Shown: piece after piece, positions 10,584-22,879 of the stretch
Position numbering within the stretch: position 1 is the first letter of the stretch
Layout: each line of letters opens with the position of its first letter
NCBI GenBank assembly: GCA_009760855.2
Contig: WPIO01000010.1
Coordinates: 9,012,501-9,076,500 of the forward strand
Source: Cristatella mucedo
Lineage: Eukaryota; Bryozoa; Phylactolaemata; Cristatellidae
Direction of reading: 5' to 3'
DNA: 64,000 bases
Notes under the pieces: generated by a model
The model's input: the letters and a program-made list of their open reading frames with translations, nothing else
Told to the model about the DNA's origin: nothing
Database searches by the model: none
Program-made: the position numbers and the translations under genes

Positions 10584-13500
10584 CTTGGAAACGCAGAAAA
10601 TATGAAGCATTGAAATGTCTACTGTGTCACGATTAACACCCAAGGACATCACAGGGAAAAGTGAGCTAGTTCTTAGCGTGTAATAAAGAGTTACAATACT
10701 CTCATAGCAACGAGGGAAGAGTGGACACTGTAAACGCGCCTTAAGAGCTTTGCTTCGGCGTTTTGACTAGATAAATTATCAGGGCCAGCCGTTCCATTAC
10801 CTAGCAGAGAAGTAGAGCAACCTACGGCGGATGGTGAGCACTGCGGTTCGCTTGCTAGCTCTTGTTAAAGCCATCTAGTGGCACCGTTGGTTTGCCAAGC
10901 TGGCTGAGTCTAACGGACCGCTAGTCGGGATTGTGCTTGGTCCATCTCATAGGTTAAGCCCCGACCCGAAAGTGCTTAAGTGTCTAAAGATAAATCTCTT
11001 CGGAGGCTTTTAGGACGTTAAACCTGAGGACAGACGGAGACTCGGTGCTTGAAATACCTGTATAGCTCATCTGAAGTATCCTGTTTGCACTGAACTTTCA
11101 GTGAATATACCCATTCAAACGAGAATCCGAAAACCTGCTGCATTATTTCACCTGCGAAAGCTCGAATTCATCCACGGGTCAGCGGAACACCTTGCCTATT
11201 GCCAAACCAATAGCTTTAAACCCCGATTTTTTTCGCAAGTCAATATATTCTAAGAGAATAAACTGACAAATGGAAATGATAAATGATACTCACATGCCGA
11301 GCAATGTTCATTTGAGAAACTGACTGTGCTAGAGCCGATATTTTGGAGACTAGAAAGAAACCAACTCAACGTCTTGAGTGTGAATTAGGATGAAAAGTAG
11401 CTGTCACTAACTAAAAATAGAAGATGCAAAGAATGGAATGCTAAACTAGGTAATTAAATCGAGAAATTGCGCAGAGTCAAGTGCTTTCCTTCAAACACAC
11501 TGCTTCCAGACTCAGGAGTTTGTCTGTTAGTGGCTGGCAGTCCATGCTGCTAAACAAGCTTAGCCTATGAAATTCATAGAATATGAACTTTGTAAAAATC
11601 TGGCTCATTATGGTAATAAATCAGCTTGAAATGTTGGTACTAACAATATCCAGCCATCTCAGCCACACAACAAATGGAGGCAGGCAAACAAGGTTTGTTT
11701 ATTGGTCTAGATATGTGCCGATGCACGCTCAACTAAATTAATTTACCTTTCACTAAGCTTCATCTGCACTCATTTGAGGGCTTAAAAACCACTTTTCTTC
11801 AAAGAGTAGATAATTTAATTTTTTAAAAATTGAAAAAACTGCTAGATTCCGTTATTCGCACGTTTCGTTCTCGCTATAACAGGAGCCTGTCCCAGCAGCG
11901 GCCAATGCCAATTTTTAAAATTTATGATTTGAAGTCGCAATTATTATTTTCTTACACAAAATACAGCACTGTCCAGAAAGTGTATATCCCATAGAATTCT
12001 AAATCTGTCAGTAAATTTTCCTAAAGATGCACATATTGTCTCCAATAATCACTTTTAAATGCTCAGGAATTGGTCATTGGGTGAGCATTTCAGTTCCGGG
12101 TTTGTATGACTAGTTGCAAAAGGGTGGGGTGAATCGCTGAAGGCAATCTAGCCTCTGAAAGACTTGTGGGTTTCGTAACAGCCTCAATGACTTCTGACAA
12201 CTCTTGTTAAACTATCCTGCTGGCAAAGAAAAACTAATAACTCAATGCCTGTCGTTTCTTCTGAGCCATAGCAAGGCATTTTTGCTCTTACTCTGATGCA
12301 TAACAATGATGGGGAGAATAAAATTACTAGGGATAAGCTAAAAACTATTTAGATAAATCGCGAACATCCGCCCCCTTGGCTTTGAGTCAAGTGTTTAGGT
12401 TGAACAAGGTTGTGTGCCCCTGATCACCAAACTTACCTTGTTACTCACTAAATCCTTGTTGCATTTTACTTAGCTGATATTGAATATACCGATAGCTCTT
12501 TGCATCAGCTAAAGTATCAATAAACTCATATCGATTGAGGATATGAGCTGTTTCTTTTGAATTGCAAAAGTAAGTTTGCGAAATGCCAAACTGGATCAGT
12601 TCTCTCAAACTAGTTACTTGCATGATTGCATCGCTTTGCCATCTTACTTGAGGTCCAAAGATCTTTGCAGGGACGCTGCCATTCCAAAGTTATCAGCTGC
12701 TTCTTTCCGGATAAGTCAGGATCTACAACTTATTTAGAATGAGCAAGGATGCACACATTAGGTGAAATACATTTTTTTATTAATGGAATTTTTTTGCGTT
12801 TCCGTCAAAAAAATCATATGCCTTGCACAGTAAATGTGGTTACAACTATTATTCCTTTGAATGATACAACACGAACGTTTCACGAACATTCTGCTCGATC
12901 TCAGTCTTAGGAAATTCTGTGGAATATAAACGTAAACTAAATACTTACCACCAAAGCTGACGCCGACTTGTGTTATTTACCACCGAGTTCTCTCAAATTT
13001 ACTGTTAAATTCCGTTAGGGTCAGCTAAGTGTATGGCCACGTTTAGGTGGAGGTAGGAGTTCTTCAGTAGCATTCTTTATCGTATTATTTTTCTAATGAA
13101 ACTTTATTTTTTTCCCAGAACTCGTATTTATAACTTAAGTGACGACCTGCGAGCAACTTAAGAAAATTACTGAAATGAGCTACTAAAAACAATTTGGCCA
13201 GCAGTGAAGCTCGTTGCAAAACTTACGCATTGTTGTCTGGGTTAATACATCTGCAATAACAAGGTAAGTAATTGTACTTTGTATTAGACCGACTTTCCCT
13301 ACTGAATAGACTATCAGCACAGAAAGTAACCCTGACAAGCTTCTTAATTAGATACACAGAAATGCCGTCACGAACCTTTTAAGATCTGAAACACATTAGT
13401 ACTCTCAACTCACAAGCCCTAACCACCACGCTGTTCTACCATAGAATAAAATGTAACTCTATTCAGCTACAGCTTTGGCATTGTAATTCATTAAAATAAC

Positions 13501-14836
13501 CACCTTTTTCTATCTATGGGTGGATCTTCTTTACAAAACAGATATAGCCTGCATAAGTCGATGAAAAGTAAGATCTCTAAAAAACTAGTAGGATAAAACC
13601 AAGCGCAATTGTGGCTTGATTATGTGCGCGACATGAAAAAGAGATTATACAAGTAGATCTTCCAATAGTCCCTTACTGTTAGCTTTAAAAGGAAACCGTA
13701 AAAGCATTAGCCTACCGGAGATGGAGCCTGAAATTCCCCATGTATGATCATACCTGTAGATAATTGTCTGAGCTTGGTCTAATAGCTTCATGCTAAAAGC
13801 TGGCAACAAGTAAAGTCTTTAACCCACAAGTACCTATCTGTGAGAACACATGTGCAGCACACGTGATGGGTGATAGAAGCAATAGATAACGTGCATTGGA
13901 ACGTCCAGGAATGACCGGAAGTACCTGACCATGCCCGACTAGAGTGCCTTTATTTACCTTGAGGATTGAAAGTGTATACGAGTGGCTACAGATAAGTCTT
14001 TTACAGTAGATACCACGTGCTGCCCCCGATTTCCCCTCCCAACGCTCACCCGATGGAGAAGGGTGCATTTCTTCAGTAAAAAGATTAACTTAGCCTTCAT
14101 CGGTTCCAATGGTATTTTTTCGGAAAACATGGCAGACAATAAGGACTTATTACTTAAATTAAATAATGAGAGAGTTTGGTTGAGGCAATTTCTAGAATTC
14201 GTGGCCTCAAAATTTCTTTTGATCCAGAAGCAATCTAATTAACTTAATTAGTGAAAGTTAAGGTTAGTTTGACTTTAAATACGTTTTGGCACACACCCAA
14301 AAGTGTGTTGTCTATAAGGTAGTGAGTGATCTGCCACAATTCGTTTTCCAGTAATGAGGTCAAAAGTTGTCACAGTAGAGTCAACACATCCAATGCTGAG
14401 ACATCTGTGCCAAAAAACTGTAAGCTTTTGAGCCCTAGGGTACAGCCCACACGCATTAACGACCTACCTGAGCATTTCAGATTGTGCCACGTCAATGAGG
14501 CATCACATCAGTGGTCCAGTTACTAATCATCGAGGCTTAAGCAGGCTGTACGGAATGGACAAGCGACTATCTGGAAGCCTATTCTGTAATGCTACAGTTC
14601 AGGGCTGATAAAACGGCATTTATCTACAGACTGCGACTGGCTAGCTAAGTGTTGGCGACAGCCGCAGCCAGAAAGGATTGTCACAACTGAGAAGATTTCG
14701 CAGGCGAAAACCTTCTGTAATCTATTAAATAAAGGTAATAATTTATTATATTGACACCCTTAATCTTTATTTGCTGCAACCGGCAGAGCGGCAAGTCGGC
14801 GAAGTTATTCAGGACCTGATGCAGCGATCTTCTCAA
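10584..14836. other. Unassigned, region upstream of lipoxygenase exon A
   Basis: AT-rich with many stops and no recognisable repeat family or protein motif. It probably includes the 5' part of the lipoxygenase transcription unit, either as intron or promoter. Short open frames (for example minus 12441-12623 and minus 13954-14139) carry no family signature. Confidence 0.4.
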
Positions 14837-14974
14837 TTAAGACAGCGATCGCGAAAACGCAAACAATGCACCGGGTTCACAAGCTTCTCCGGCTGGCTGG
14901 CTCCGGAGGGCTGTCGTTGCGAGCAAAATCAAAGCAAAACGAGAGACCATCAGAACGAATACTTTGGTAAACAT
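14837..14974 (-). CDS. Candidate signal-peptide exon (possible lipoxygenase exon 1)
   Basis: Speculative. From an ATG at 14972-14974 the minus frame encodes MFTKVFVLMVSRFALILLAT followed by TALRSQPAGEACEPG, shaped like a secretory signal: a basic residue, a hydrophobic core, then small polar residues. A GT after the first base of the codon following CEP (CCCG|GTGCAT) would give the phase needed to join lipoxygenase exon A if its acceptor is the second AG at 10582-10583, but the donor is weak. A link to the lipoxygenase 4.3 kb away is inference only. The open frame continues to a stop at 14837. Confidence 0.2.
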   Translation of the reverse strand: MFTKVFVLMVSRFALILLATTALRSQPAGEACEPGALFAFSRSLS

Positions 14975-16660
14975 TTCTGAGGTTAGAGATATAGCACTAT
15001 CACCTCGATCCATATCAGCGATAGAAAATAGCCAGCATAATTGCATTAGAACCCACTTACGATCATGTAATTTTATATTCCACTTTCATGTAATATTAAA
15101 CAGGACCGTGCGAATTACTCGATTCCGGTGACCTTATTACTTGCATGAGGAATTAAAAAATACTGAACGAATAGTCCAACATGGACTAGTTTTATAAAAA
15201 TATTAACGAAAACGAATAAAGGATTGGATAAAACGAATGACATGAATCAGAAAGATATTCGATTCAATGAAAAGTTCAGGCAAGCGAAGCACAGTGAGAA
15301 CATCAGCTATGCTTGCAAGTGGCATGTAAACATCTTATGGAAAAGTAGTCGCTACTTTTACGCATTTCATGTGCACAAATACGGACAGAAATGCATGCAG
15401 CTCAAGCACACGTAAATTGCCCCTCTGCTATCCTCTATAAAGGTAGTTATTAGGTGCATTGACACGATGTGCGACAGAAGCCGCTCGCTGCGCCTCAAGC
15501 AGCCAGCTCGCTCGGCAGTGCTTACCTAGCTTCTCGCTGTCGAATGACCACAACTAGGCCACGACACTATAGCCTTAAATGGAGAGCTCCAGACCACGTG
15601 ATCCGATTTCGGACTCGGCCCATCCATCAGCTTACGGCTCAGGAGCGAAGGGGGCGCGGCCTGACGGCATCAAATGGTACTCGGCGAAGTACAGATAAGC
15701 GGCAAGCTTTTAATACCCTTGATAAAAACAGCATGTGGTTTTAAAGAGCGCTTGGGTGATCTTTATGGGGGACGACGGCCTGCTCCATTATAGCTGCTCA
15801 GGTTACAGGAGGAGCTACGAAACTGCATGGCCATCACTAATTAATCTCTTGGTTTGGTGTGCGTCTTAAGCATGCCTAGTTTTTCATGTTGGATATTCCA
15901 TAAACACCTTTGTTCAGCGTAAGTTTTCTGTAATAATCTACGCTGAAATCTTGAAGGCAGCAACAGCTTCCAATAAAGACGTGTGGATTTGTATGCCTAA
16001 AGTATGCCATCCTAAGTGCTTGGTAACTAATTCTGCCCGCTATACGTATAAGTTCAACATAAAGTATTCTCGTTAGTCTTAATTGCATTAATTTCTATTT
16101 GTCAAGTTGTAAAACCCTTATTCAGTCGAGGTGCTCAAATGCTCCGCACTCTTTCCCTAACCACACAGCTGAAAAGTTACGGAGCCGAATGTTAATGAGT
16201 TCACGATGACAGCACTTTCCTGATGAAAAGTCACGCGGCCTTTGAAAGTTCTCTGTATTGTCTGTCGAATATTTGAAGGAGAAATTTGCAAATTAGTACA
16301 AGTGTCCCTTAGTTCCTAATTCGGTCAAGTCAAGAGCCTGAGACCGATTGAGCTGAAAGGCGCCAGAGGATGCGGAGACATGCAATGTTTGGGTTACAAT
16401 CAGGCTAACATGAAAACTAGTCGCTTTCAAATGGCCGACTATCCTTTAACATGCTAAAATGTATCCGCTAAACTCAGTGGCTATTTCACTTATTTAATAG
16501 CATTAGCTGCTAGCTTGGCTGCAGTCGCTGTGTCTTCTGATTGACTATAGCGTTCCACAGAGGCTGAGGTTATAACGCGGCCAATTGCTCAAAGGGAGCC
16601 CTCGCGGCTGTCTCCAAGATGCACTTTGACGAAGGAATATTGTTAGGGTTTTTAATGGTA
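14975..16660. other. Unassigned interval
   Basis: No gene, tRNA or known repeat family recognised. Open frames are at most about 90 codons and lack motifs; 15469-15744 is a GC-richer open stretch without recognisable similarity. Confidence 0.35.
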
Positions 16661-16664
16661 GTTA

Positions 16665-16868
16665 AGCTGCTATATTCTGTGCATGCTGCCACTAACCACA
16701 CTTGCATTCTGACCCTGTGCATGTCACCCCTAACTATGTTATTCATATTATTTATCGAGCATTAAACCACTCACCATTCGACCGTGCTTCCTTCTAAAAT
16801 TTAAAGCGCCTAGAAAAAGATTGAGTTCTCTGAGGGTGCTTTATCAAGTGCAGTATTATTATGATAAA
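16665..16868 (+). mobile_element. LINE-B 3' UTR fragment
   Basis: Plus-strand 3' UTR beginning near gtgcatgctgccactaacc, ending with the conserved hairpin (aaagcgcctag ... gagggtgcttt) and a short (tta) tail at about 16855. 5'-truncated, as is usual for LINE insertions. Confidence 0.8.
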
Positions 16869-17904
16869 AACTATTCTTCCCGAGCCGAATTCGAACGTCT
16901 TGATGGAGCCCGATTTCTCGGATATCAGGTCCTGCTTTGGGATGCCTAATCCACAGGGCTTAATAACTCGACAGTTTAAACAGTATTTGCAAGAAAATTG
17001 GCGACTACTATGTACAGTACGAACGAGCTTCTAGCTGGTTGACATTCATAGCCTGTGTGCCAAAAATCACTCACTATAACATGCCGGCTGAATTGCGGTC
17101 GTTAGCCTTGGCAATAGCTCAGCAAAATGAGTAATTGGAAGCATCGCTGCTACGGCATAGGAGAGAGGCTGAGAAAGAGCCGAGTGGCTGAGATACAAGG
17201 CTATATACGCCAGAGACGATACGCCTGAGATGGCCAAGGCATTATGGACCTCTCGCCATATTTACGTCGCAGCCGCAAGCCGGTCCCCTTACTGCTAGAA
17301 AATCCCCCCACTGCCCTGTCACTCGTCGACCTGCTGAGCAAATCAATGCGGTCTACTCGTCAAGATTACTGGGACAAAGGACCTTTGCAGTCACACTCAG
17401 TTGGCTTAGTGAACCCACCCAACCTACGCTGCCCGAACTCGGGAGTTGATGATGATGGATGGGAAAAGATGGGTTGGCTTGAGGCGCCAGTTTGACCCAT
17501 GTAGCTAACCAAATCAGTTACAATCTCTCATAGTGTCATGATTATCTCTAACAAACGGTAATATGTCAACGGCAAAGTAATAAGCCCTTACTAGCTTGGA
17601 CTAGTTAAGGTCACGGAAAACTTAAAGCGTCTCGGCTAACTGGTAAAATGCAAGAAACGCAAGTAAAAATAATCTTAACCGATGAATTGCCTGCACGAGC
17701 TCATTAGGCTTCAGTGTGTAAATGCTAGTTTTCGCTGAAGGAGAAAATGCTGTGAGGTGATGCACGTGTCTTCTATTAAAATTTAGTCATTTCGATGGTG
17801 TTTCGATGTCAGCTGACTTCAGCGAAGTCCAGGCTTTAGTGGCGTAGTAACTCAGCACATGGTCTCCTAAAGATTTTAGGAACCCAGTTACAGCTAATGT
17901 AATG

Positions 17905-18320
17905 TAATGCATCTCCGTCTGCAACTCCAGAAAGCCACAAAGACTATGTGGGTGTTACGCATGGGTATAGCTCACTCGCAGCCTAAGCGACTTTCGGTAC
18001 TCATTTGGTAGCCAACAGACTACATCTCACGTAACAAAGAGAAGAAGGTGGGAAGCCTAGCAGAGTCGGGAGAGCAGTTGAGGTAGTGAGTAGCATGGAA
18101 GTAGCAGCTCAGGACCGCTGGAAAGGATGAGCCATAGTCGGTAGAAGGAGAGCTGTTGTCATGGCGTAGGAATCGTGGAGGCGAGCTCCGCGGCCTACGA
18201 CCTGCAGAGCTAAAGCTTCTGTTGCCAATAATCTCTAAGTGGAGGAAAATAGCGGCCATAGTAGTGTCATAGCGGCCATGTAGTGTCCATACAGGACCTG
18301 AGGACACGAGGAGCTCACTC
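17905..18320 (-). mobile_element. LINE-A 3' fragment, absent from block R copy 2
   Basis: Minus strand. The 18020-18320 translation contains YGSSFPAVLSCYFHATHYLN and CSPDSARLPTFFSLLRE, matching the C-terminus of the 44-45 kb LINE-A copy. Its 3' end (ccacaaagactatgtgggtgtta as seen on the plus strand, preceded by atctccgtctg) coincides with the family 3' end. The equivalent point of block R copy 2 (near 28790) runs straight from acccagttacag into aaaagcgtctcg, i.e. an empty site. Confidence 0.8.
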
Positions 18321-18359
18321 AGTAGAAGCGTCTCGGAAGCGATATACTTTTGGTGAACG

Positions 18360-18412
18360 AGAAGAAAGAGAAAGAGCGAGAGAGAGAGCGAGAGAGAGAG
18401 AGAGAGAGAGAT
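18360..18412. repeat. (GA)n microsatellite
   Basis: GA-rich tract in block R, counterpart of the longer tract at 28830-28905. Confidence 0.9.
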
Positions 18413-19616
18413 AAACCATTCGGCGCCAAGTATCGGTAAGCCGACACGGACAGACCGACTTGTATGCGCGGCCGTCTTGCCTTGGCCGTTGCCTTGGGTA
18501 GGCAACGACTGGGGCACGAGCGGCTCGCTCGGGCGCTGCCATGTCGCCCTTCATGTCATCAGCGGGCGTCGAAAAGACGGGGCTAGCGGGCCGAAAGACG
18601 CGCTTGCGGTTGAGTGAATTCGACGTCGCTCTAGCGAGCCGCGCCGGCGGAGTTTTCGTCCACCATTACTTTCGCACACGGCGGCGACGACAGGAGTGGC
18701 TGAGGCGGGGTTTATCAGTGGCAGCGACGGCGAAGGCGGCGACTAAGTCAGAGTAGAGTTCGAGGCCGACGGCATTACGATGCTTCGATGCGGTTGCTTC
18801 GGTCTCGAGCACTTTGGAATGAACGGCAGCCTCGAGACGACAGCCCGGCAGGCGTGAGCAGCGCAGGAGCGTGGCCCGTGCGACTGCTGGCCTCCAAGCC
18901 GGCGCGGCAGGCAGTGCAGCGAGCCGCCGCAGGAGGCTGGAGGAGGCCGCCGCAGCACCGGCAGTCAGGCGACGGCGATATTCGCCGCGACATTCGCCGT
19001 TTTGGAGATAACGAAGCTCCATTCCGGTAGTCGGTTGAACACTTTGTCGGGGAGCAGGTGAAGGTCAGTGAAAAGTGGCCCAGCGTGGCTGCTGACGCCT
19101 CCAGGACAGATGAGCATCACGGCTCGAGTCTTGCACGACCTGCGAGCCATTTTGATGCCCAAGCAGGAAGACCGCGAGTATTGATATACAAACGTCGCCA
19201 GCAGAATGTCGCTAGCCCATTAGTCAGCTCGGTTGTGGTATCTTCATGCAGGCCATGCTCGCTCGTATTTTGCGAAGTCAGTTGGCTGCAAGTAGTCTGA
19301 CTTGACTCATGAACGGATCGGGTCGTCTAGAATGAGATGCCACTCGGAACAAGAAGCCTTAGGGCACACGCTACTCGAGATATGCTGCCCGAGCTAGCTT
19401 TTGAGAGGGATGGACCTTTCGTGCTGAGATGTGCGGTGCTAGAGAAGCTGACAAAAGCTGATCGTGTGACATTTTACGAGAGATGCAAAGCAGCAGAGTA
19501 TGAATAGGAGAAAGAAAGACGAAACGTGATATCAATTTACGGAGTGTTACAAAAGGAGGGAAGTTCAGTGATAATGAGAATTAATAAACGTTTTACGAGA
19601 GAGACGGAGAGCTGGA

Positions 19617-19871
19617 GAAAAATAGACAGTTGGAAGCGTCTGCAAAAAGACCGAAAGAATACCCTATCAAATGACTGACATTTTAAACTGTCTGGCTCAG
19701 GCCGGAAATCGTCCATTTGTTAGCTAGGTTCATTGTTTGGTGACTTATCGCGAAGCGCGCCGCAGGTTGGCATTTGAATGCTGTCTCTCTGTTATTTTCG
19801 CACAGTGACATTGAAATTGAGATTGCCTGCCCACGAGAGAGATAAAAGAAACAGGAGCACAGAAAGACATG

Positions 19872-19943
<72 letters not shown>

Positions 19944-19945
19944 AA
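19617..19945. repeat. GA-rich module of block R with (GA)n tract
   Basis: 19617-19865 is a module (…tcaaatgactgacattttaa…) found twice in the second block (30225-30465 and 30733-30980), so it is tandemly duplicated there. 19873-19945 is nearly pure GA. Ser-Leu repeat frames read from it are artefacts. Confidence 0.75.
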
Positions 19946-20389
19946 GTGAGAGAGAACGGAGAGAGACAGATTGAGACACACACATGCAGACACTGACAGA
20001 GATACAGACAGACAGACAGAGAAAAAAAGCTACAGGCAGAAAACGAGAGGGACATGAAAATTTTTTATCATCATGGGTCGTTAAATTTGTTCTTGAACGG
20101 CACGGGACTAGCAGTACTGTCGGCTAGCGAGCAAATCATTGTTTGCACTTCACAGAATTAAATGTTCTAACCTATAAATTTTCAAGAATTAATTTTAAGA
20201 GATCGTATTGCAGGTAACCTAGCTCCGCGTTAGGGCAATAAAAAGGGAAACTTACCGCACACACTTTTCCTAATATCTAATAGGTAAGCGGCGTAGAATA
20301 AAATGTGACTTAGTAGTAAATTGCAATTGAGGTTCATGATTAAAATTCTGTCACTTCCCCTCATTCTGCTATGGGTGCTATGCACGCAG

Positions 20390-20940
20390 CCGAAAGTTCG
20401 CTGGCCCTATGAACAAACGGCGGCGTCGTAGCAGGGACAGCAAGCCAGACGGTGCTGCAAAGCTAAGGCGATTTGCGGCTGTCATCGCGCGAACGGGGGA
20501 TTGACTAACTGATGCTGAGCCTGCGGCGAGTGCGACCGCGAGACCGTTGCTGTCGAGCGTTTGCGGCGGCGGCGGCGGCGGGCAGATTAAGGTGCGGTCG
20601 GACAAAAGGAGCAACAAAATCGGCCCCTGGGGCCTTGCTACTCGGCCGCCCAGCGACCCGGGCTGAGTTTGGGCGCTGCGAGCGCGCCGAAGACTATTAC
20701 GAACTCGAGAAGGCGGCGGCTGGAATGCGAGGCTGCAAGGCTGCGGCGGCGGCGGCCGCGGCATCGACGGCTTGCGACGCCAGAGCCAGCGGAGAGCCAG
20801 ACCGGCCCGTCGGCAGGCATGCTGCGGCGACCTGCTGTGCGGCTCGGACTGCGGCAGTGGACGCGCGTCTCCGCACCCGAAGCCTGGCATTCGCCACCGA
20901 CTGGCAGCACGGCATGCTTTGACTAGACGACATTAAAAGC
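20390..20940. repeat. GCG-rich block, also at 34057-34570
   Basis: A strongly GC-rich stretch with (GCG)n runs, sharing long near-identical segments with 34057-34570 (for example gagcctgcggcgagtgcgac and actattacgaactcgagaag). Frames are open on both strands because of composition, with Ala/Arg-rich translations. The copies differ by insertions that shift the plus frame midway, so it is probably non-coding, perhaps a CpG-island-like promoter or leader sequence that was duplicated. Confidence 0.6.
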
Positions 20941-21090
20941 GAGCTAAAACCTACCTCTTCGTTGCGGAACTCTGTTCGACCGCGAGACTTTTCTGCGTGC
21001 GCTCACTCACGTGAGCAGGTGCGTAGTTGAAAGTTCACCGACCAGTTCAAACGCTTTTTCCAGCCTATGTAAAACTCCTTGAAAGAGATT

Positions 21091-22210
21091 TAGAAATATA
21101 CAAACACCTTACTAATGCTTATACTTTCATTTTTGTAAGCCTTGTTGAGTCCCTATTAGTGATACGTCAAGTAACTTTCGTTGTATTCCTTGGGGGCCGC
21201 TAACGATTAAACGTTTGCTTCAAATGGCATCGTTTAATGGGGCGATACAAATAGCGCCAAGCAACCATGCGAGCATATCTAGCCTAGCCATAACAACGGT
21301 GCCTTTACGCTGGAGCGAGGTTGCTGCTAATTTGCAGCTGTACCGAACCAACGGGCCAGGAGAGTTCAGGTTGGAAGATTGGTATAGCCCGAATGCGATA
21401 GAACAGACCGCCATGCGGCGTGAGGCGGCCTGCTCCGTAGCGGTTTTAATTTTTACGTACTGGTTTGCATATTCATAATATTGCTTTGCTGCTTTTCCAT
21501 GGTACCACCACTTCCTTTTTAATGCTTCATTAGTTCTACACAATTTTTCTCGAAGCTAGAGGGCATATTTGTTGTGGGCTTGGTATCTCGTGTTGCCAGA
21601 CTCGTTTAGTTCCTGCAGGACAATACAAGCAATTGAATTTTTTCTGTGGCATTTCTCTTTTTACCTTGATCAGTAGAAGCACCTATAGTGGTGCTCAAAG
21701 GCTCTTTTTCATCCTCTTTCGATACTCACCCTAGCTGTACTGTCCCGGTAAACCTACATGCTTTTCACAGCGAGTCGGTGAGTGAGTGAAGCAAAATCCA
21801 TAAGCAAATTGCCAGTATCGCACGTATCTCACACCGTTTGTATTGATTGCAGTAAAGTCTTACAATAGATCTTCACTTTATTGATCTCACCGAATCACGA
21901 CATGTTTCGTAGACGAATCTGCAGATTTATATCACCGATTCGGCACCGGAAACTCAACCAAACTGCTGTCGTTACGCGTTCTCGCTGAGGTCAGCCACCG
22001 AAGCGACACATTGACGGCCGACGGACCGAGGTAAAGTTAAGGTGAAGTGAAAATCGTGTAAGCCATTCAGCCGGAATTCGGTGAGCCCTTCAGTTAGCTG
22101 AACTTCACTTAATGCGCCGATCTTTCTGCCCGGCCCCAAGGGCCACCGGCAGACGGCCGAATGGCGCCGGACCGGCGGACGGCAGTCAGAAAGAGGAGAC
22201 GGTTTTTGGA
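21091..22210. other. Unassigned interval
   Basis: No recognised gene. An overlapping pair of open frames at 21215-21543 (87 codons plus, 107 codons minus) has no motif that decides between the strands. The remainder shows nothing recognisable. Confidence 0.3.
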
Positions 22211-22366
22211 CCACGTCAACAGTCCGATGCTATCGCTGACTGCAGAATGCGAGCTTTTTGGGCCACACCAACAGTCCGATGCTATCGCTGACCGCCGAAT
22301 GCGAGCTTTTTGGGCCACACCAACAGTCCGATGCTATCGCTGACCGCCGAACGCCAGCTTTCTAAG
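22211..22366. repeat. 52-bp tandem repeat, three units
   Basis: Units start at 22211, 22263 and 22315, each with the core agtccgatgctatcgctgac followed by a gaatgcgagctttttggg-like end. Units two and three are nearly identical; the third loses its end (gccagctttctaa). GC-rich surroundings. Confidence 0.9.
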
Positions 22367-22879
22367 CGGCGGCTATTTTCGTGGATCAGGCATCCTCATC
22401 GCGAGTGCGACACACCGTCGAGTCCTGGCGCCGGATATGACCGGTCGTCCGGTCGCTTTAGGGCCACAGTCTTCGGACCGCTCGGCCACTCGTTCGCAGC
22501 CTCCCTAAGGCACTGCCCGAGTTGCCGAGGCTAGAGGTCTGTCGTCGGTTCGCTGAGGGCGAGCCGTCGGCGAGCTCGAGCGGCAGCTCTTCGAGGTGGC
22601 TGTGTTTCGTCACAGCGAAACTGTAGCGTCTCGCTTGGCGTACTCTTAGCCAGTGACTAATTAGTAGTAGATCGGATCTCCCGGCGCCTGACCTAGTTTG
22701 GATAGGTCGCTTAGATATCAAAAAGCACACCAGAGGCGTAGCTAGAGTGGGCTGGGAGAACAGAGGTCCCACGGCGCCAATGCCAAAAGGACGCTGCAAG
22801 CAAACTGGATTGTGCATATATTTTTTTTTATTTTCATGTCAGAATACCAATCTTAAATACAAGCAAGTCCTTGTTTCAA

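Larger units (their letters stand above)
17740..19410 (-). mobile_element. Old LINE-B-like copy split inside block R
   Basis: 17740-17895 matches the LINE-B segment around the frame end (ccaggctttag, cacatggtctcctaaagatttta compared with ccaggctttggg ... cacggtctccaaaggattt). 19040-19410 matches the next upstream segment (ggtcagtgaaaagtgg, cgtctagaatgagatgccac). Unrelated sequence separates the two halves in both copies of block R. Strongly diverged and non-coding. Confidence 0.55.
17040..21090 (+). repeat. Composite block R, copy 1
   Basis: A roughly 4 kb block whose parts recur in the same order and orientation at 28320-31450 plus 34057-34720. Order: a 5' segment (17040-17740, also present alone at 26040-26490), an old LINE-B-like fragment, (GA)n, a GC-rich stretch (18420-19030), more LINE-B-like sequence, a GA-rich module (19480-19870), a linker (20260-20360) and a GCG-rich block (20390-20940). 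No intact reading frame spans it. The order and the embedded old LINE suggest segmental duplication rather than an element in its own right. Confidence 0.65.

Noticed and set aside
19683-20055. Ser-Leu repeat proteins on the minus strand
   Set aside because: Direct translation of a (GA)n tract; same for 30874-31257, 45508-45810 and 54394-54723.
20378-20922. Long Ala/Arg/Pro-rich frames on both strands, also at 33922-34560
   Set aside because: High GC removes stops on both strands, and the two block R copies are not conserved in frame.
22211-22366. CRISPR-like array
   Set aside because: Three contiguous 52-bp units with no spacers, in eukaryotic DNA.
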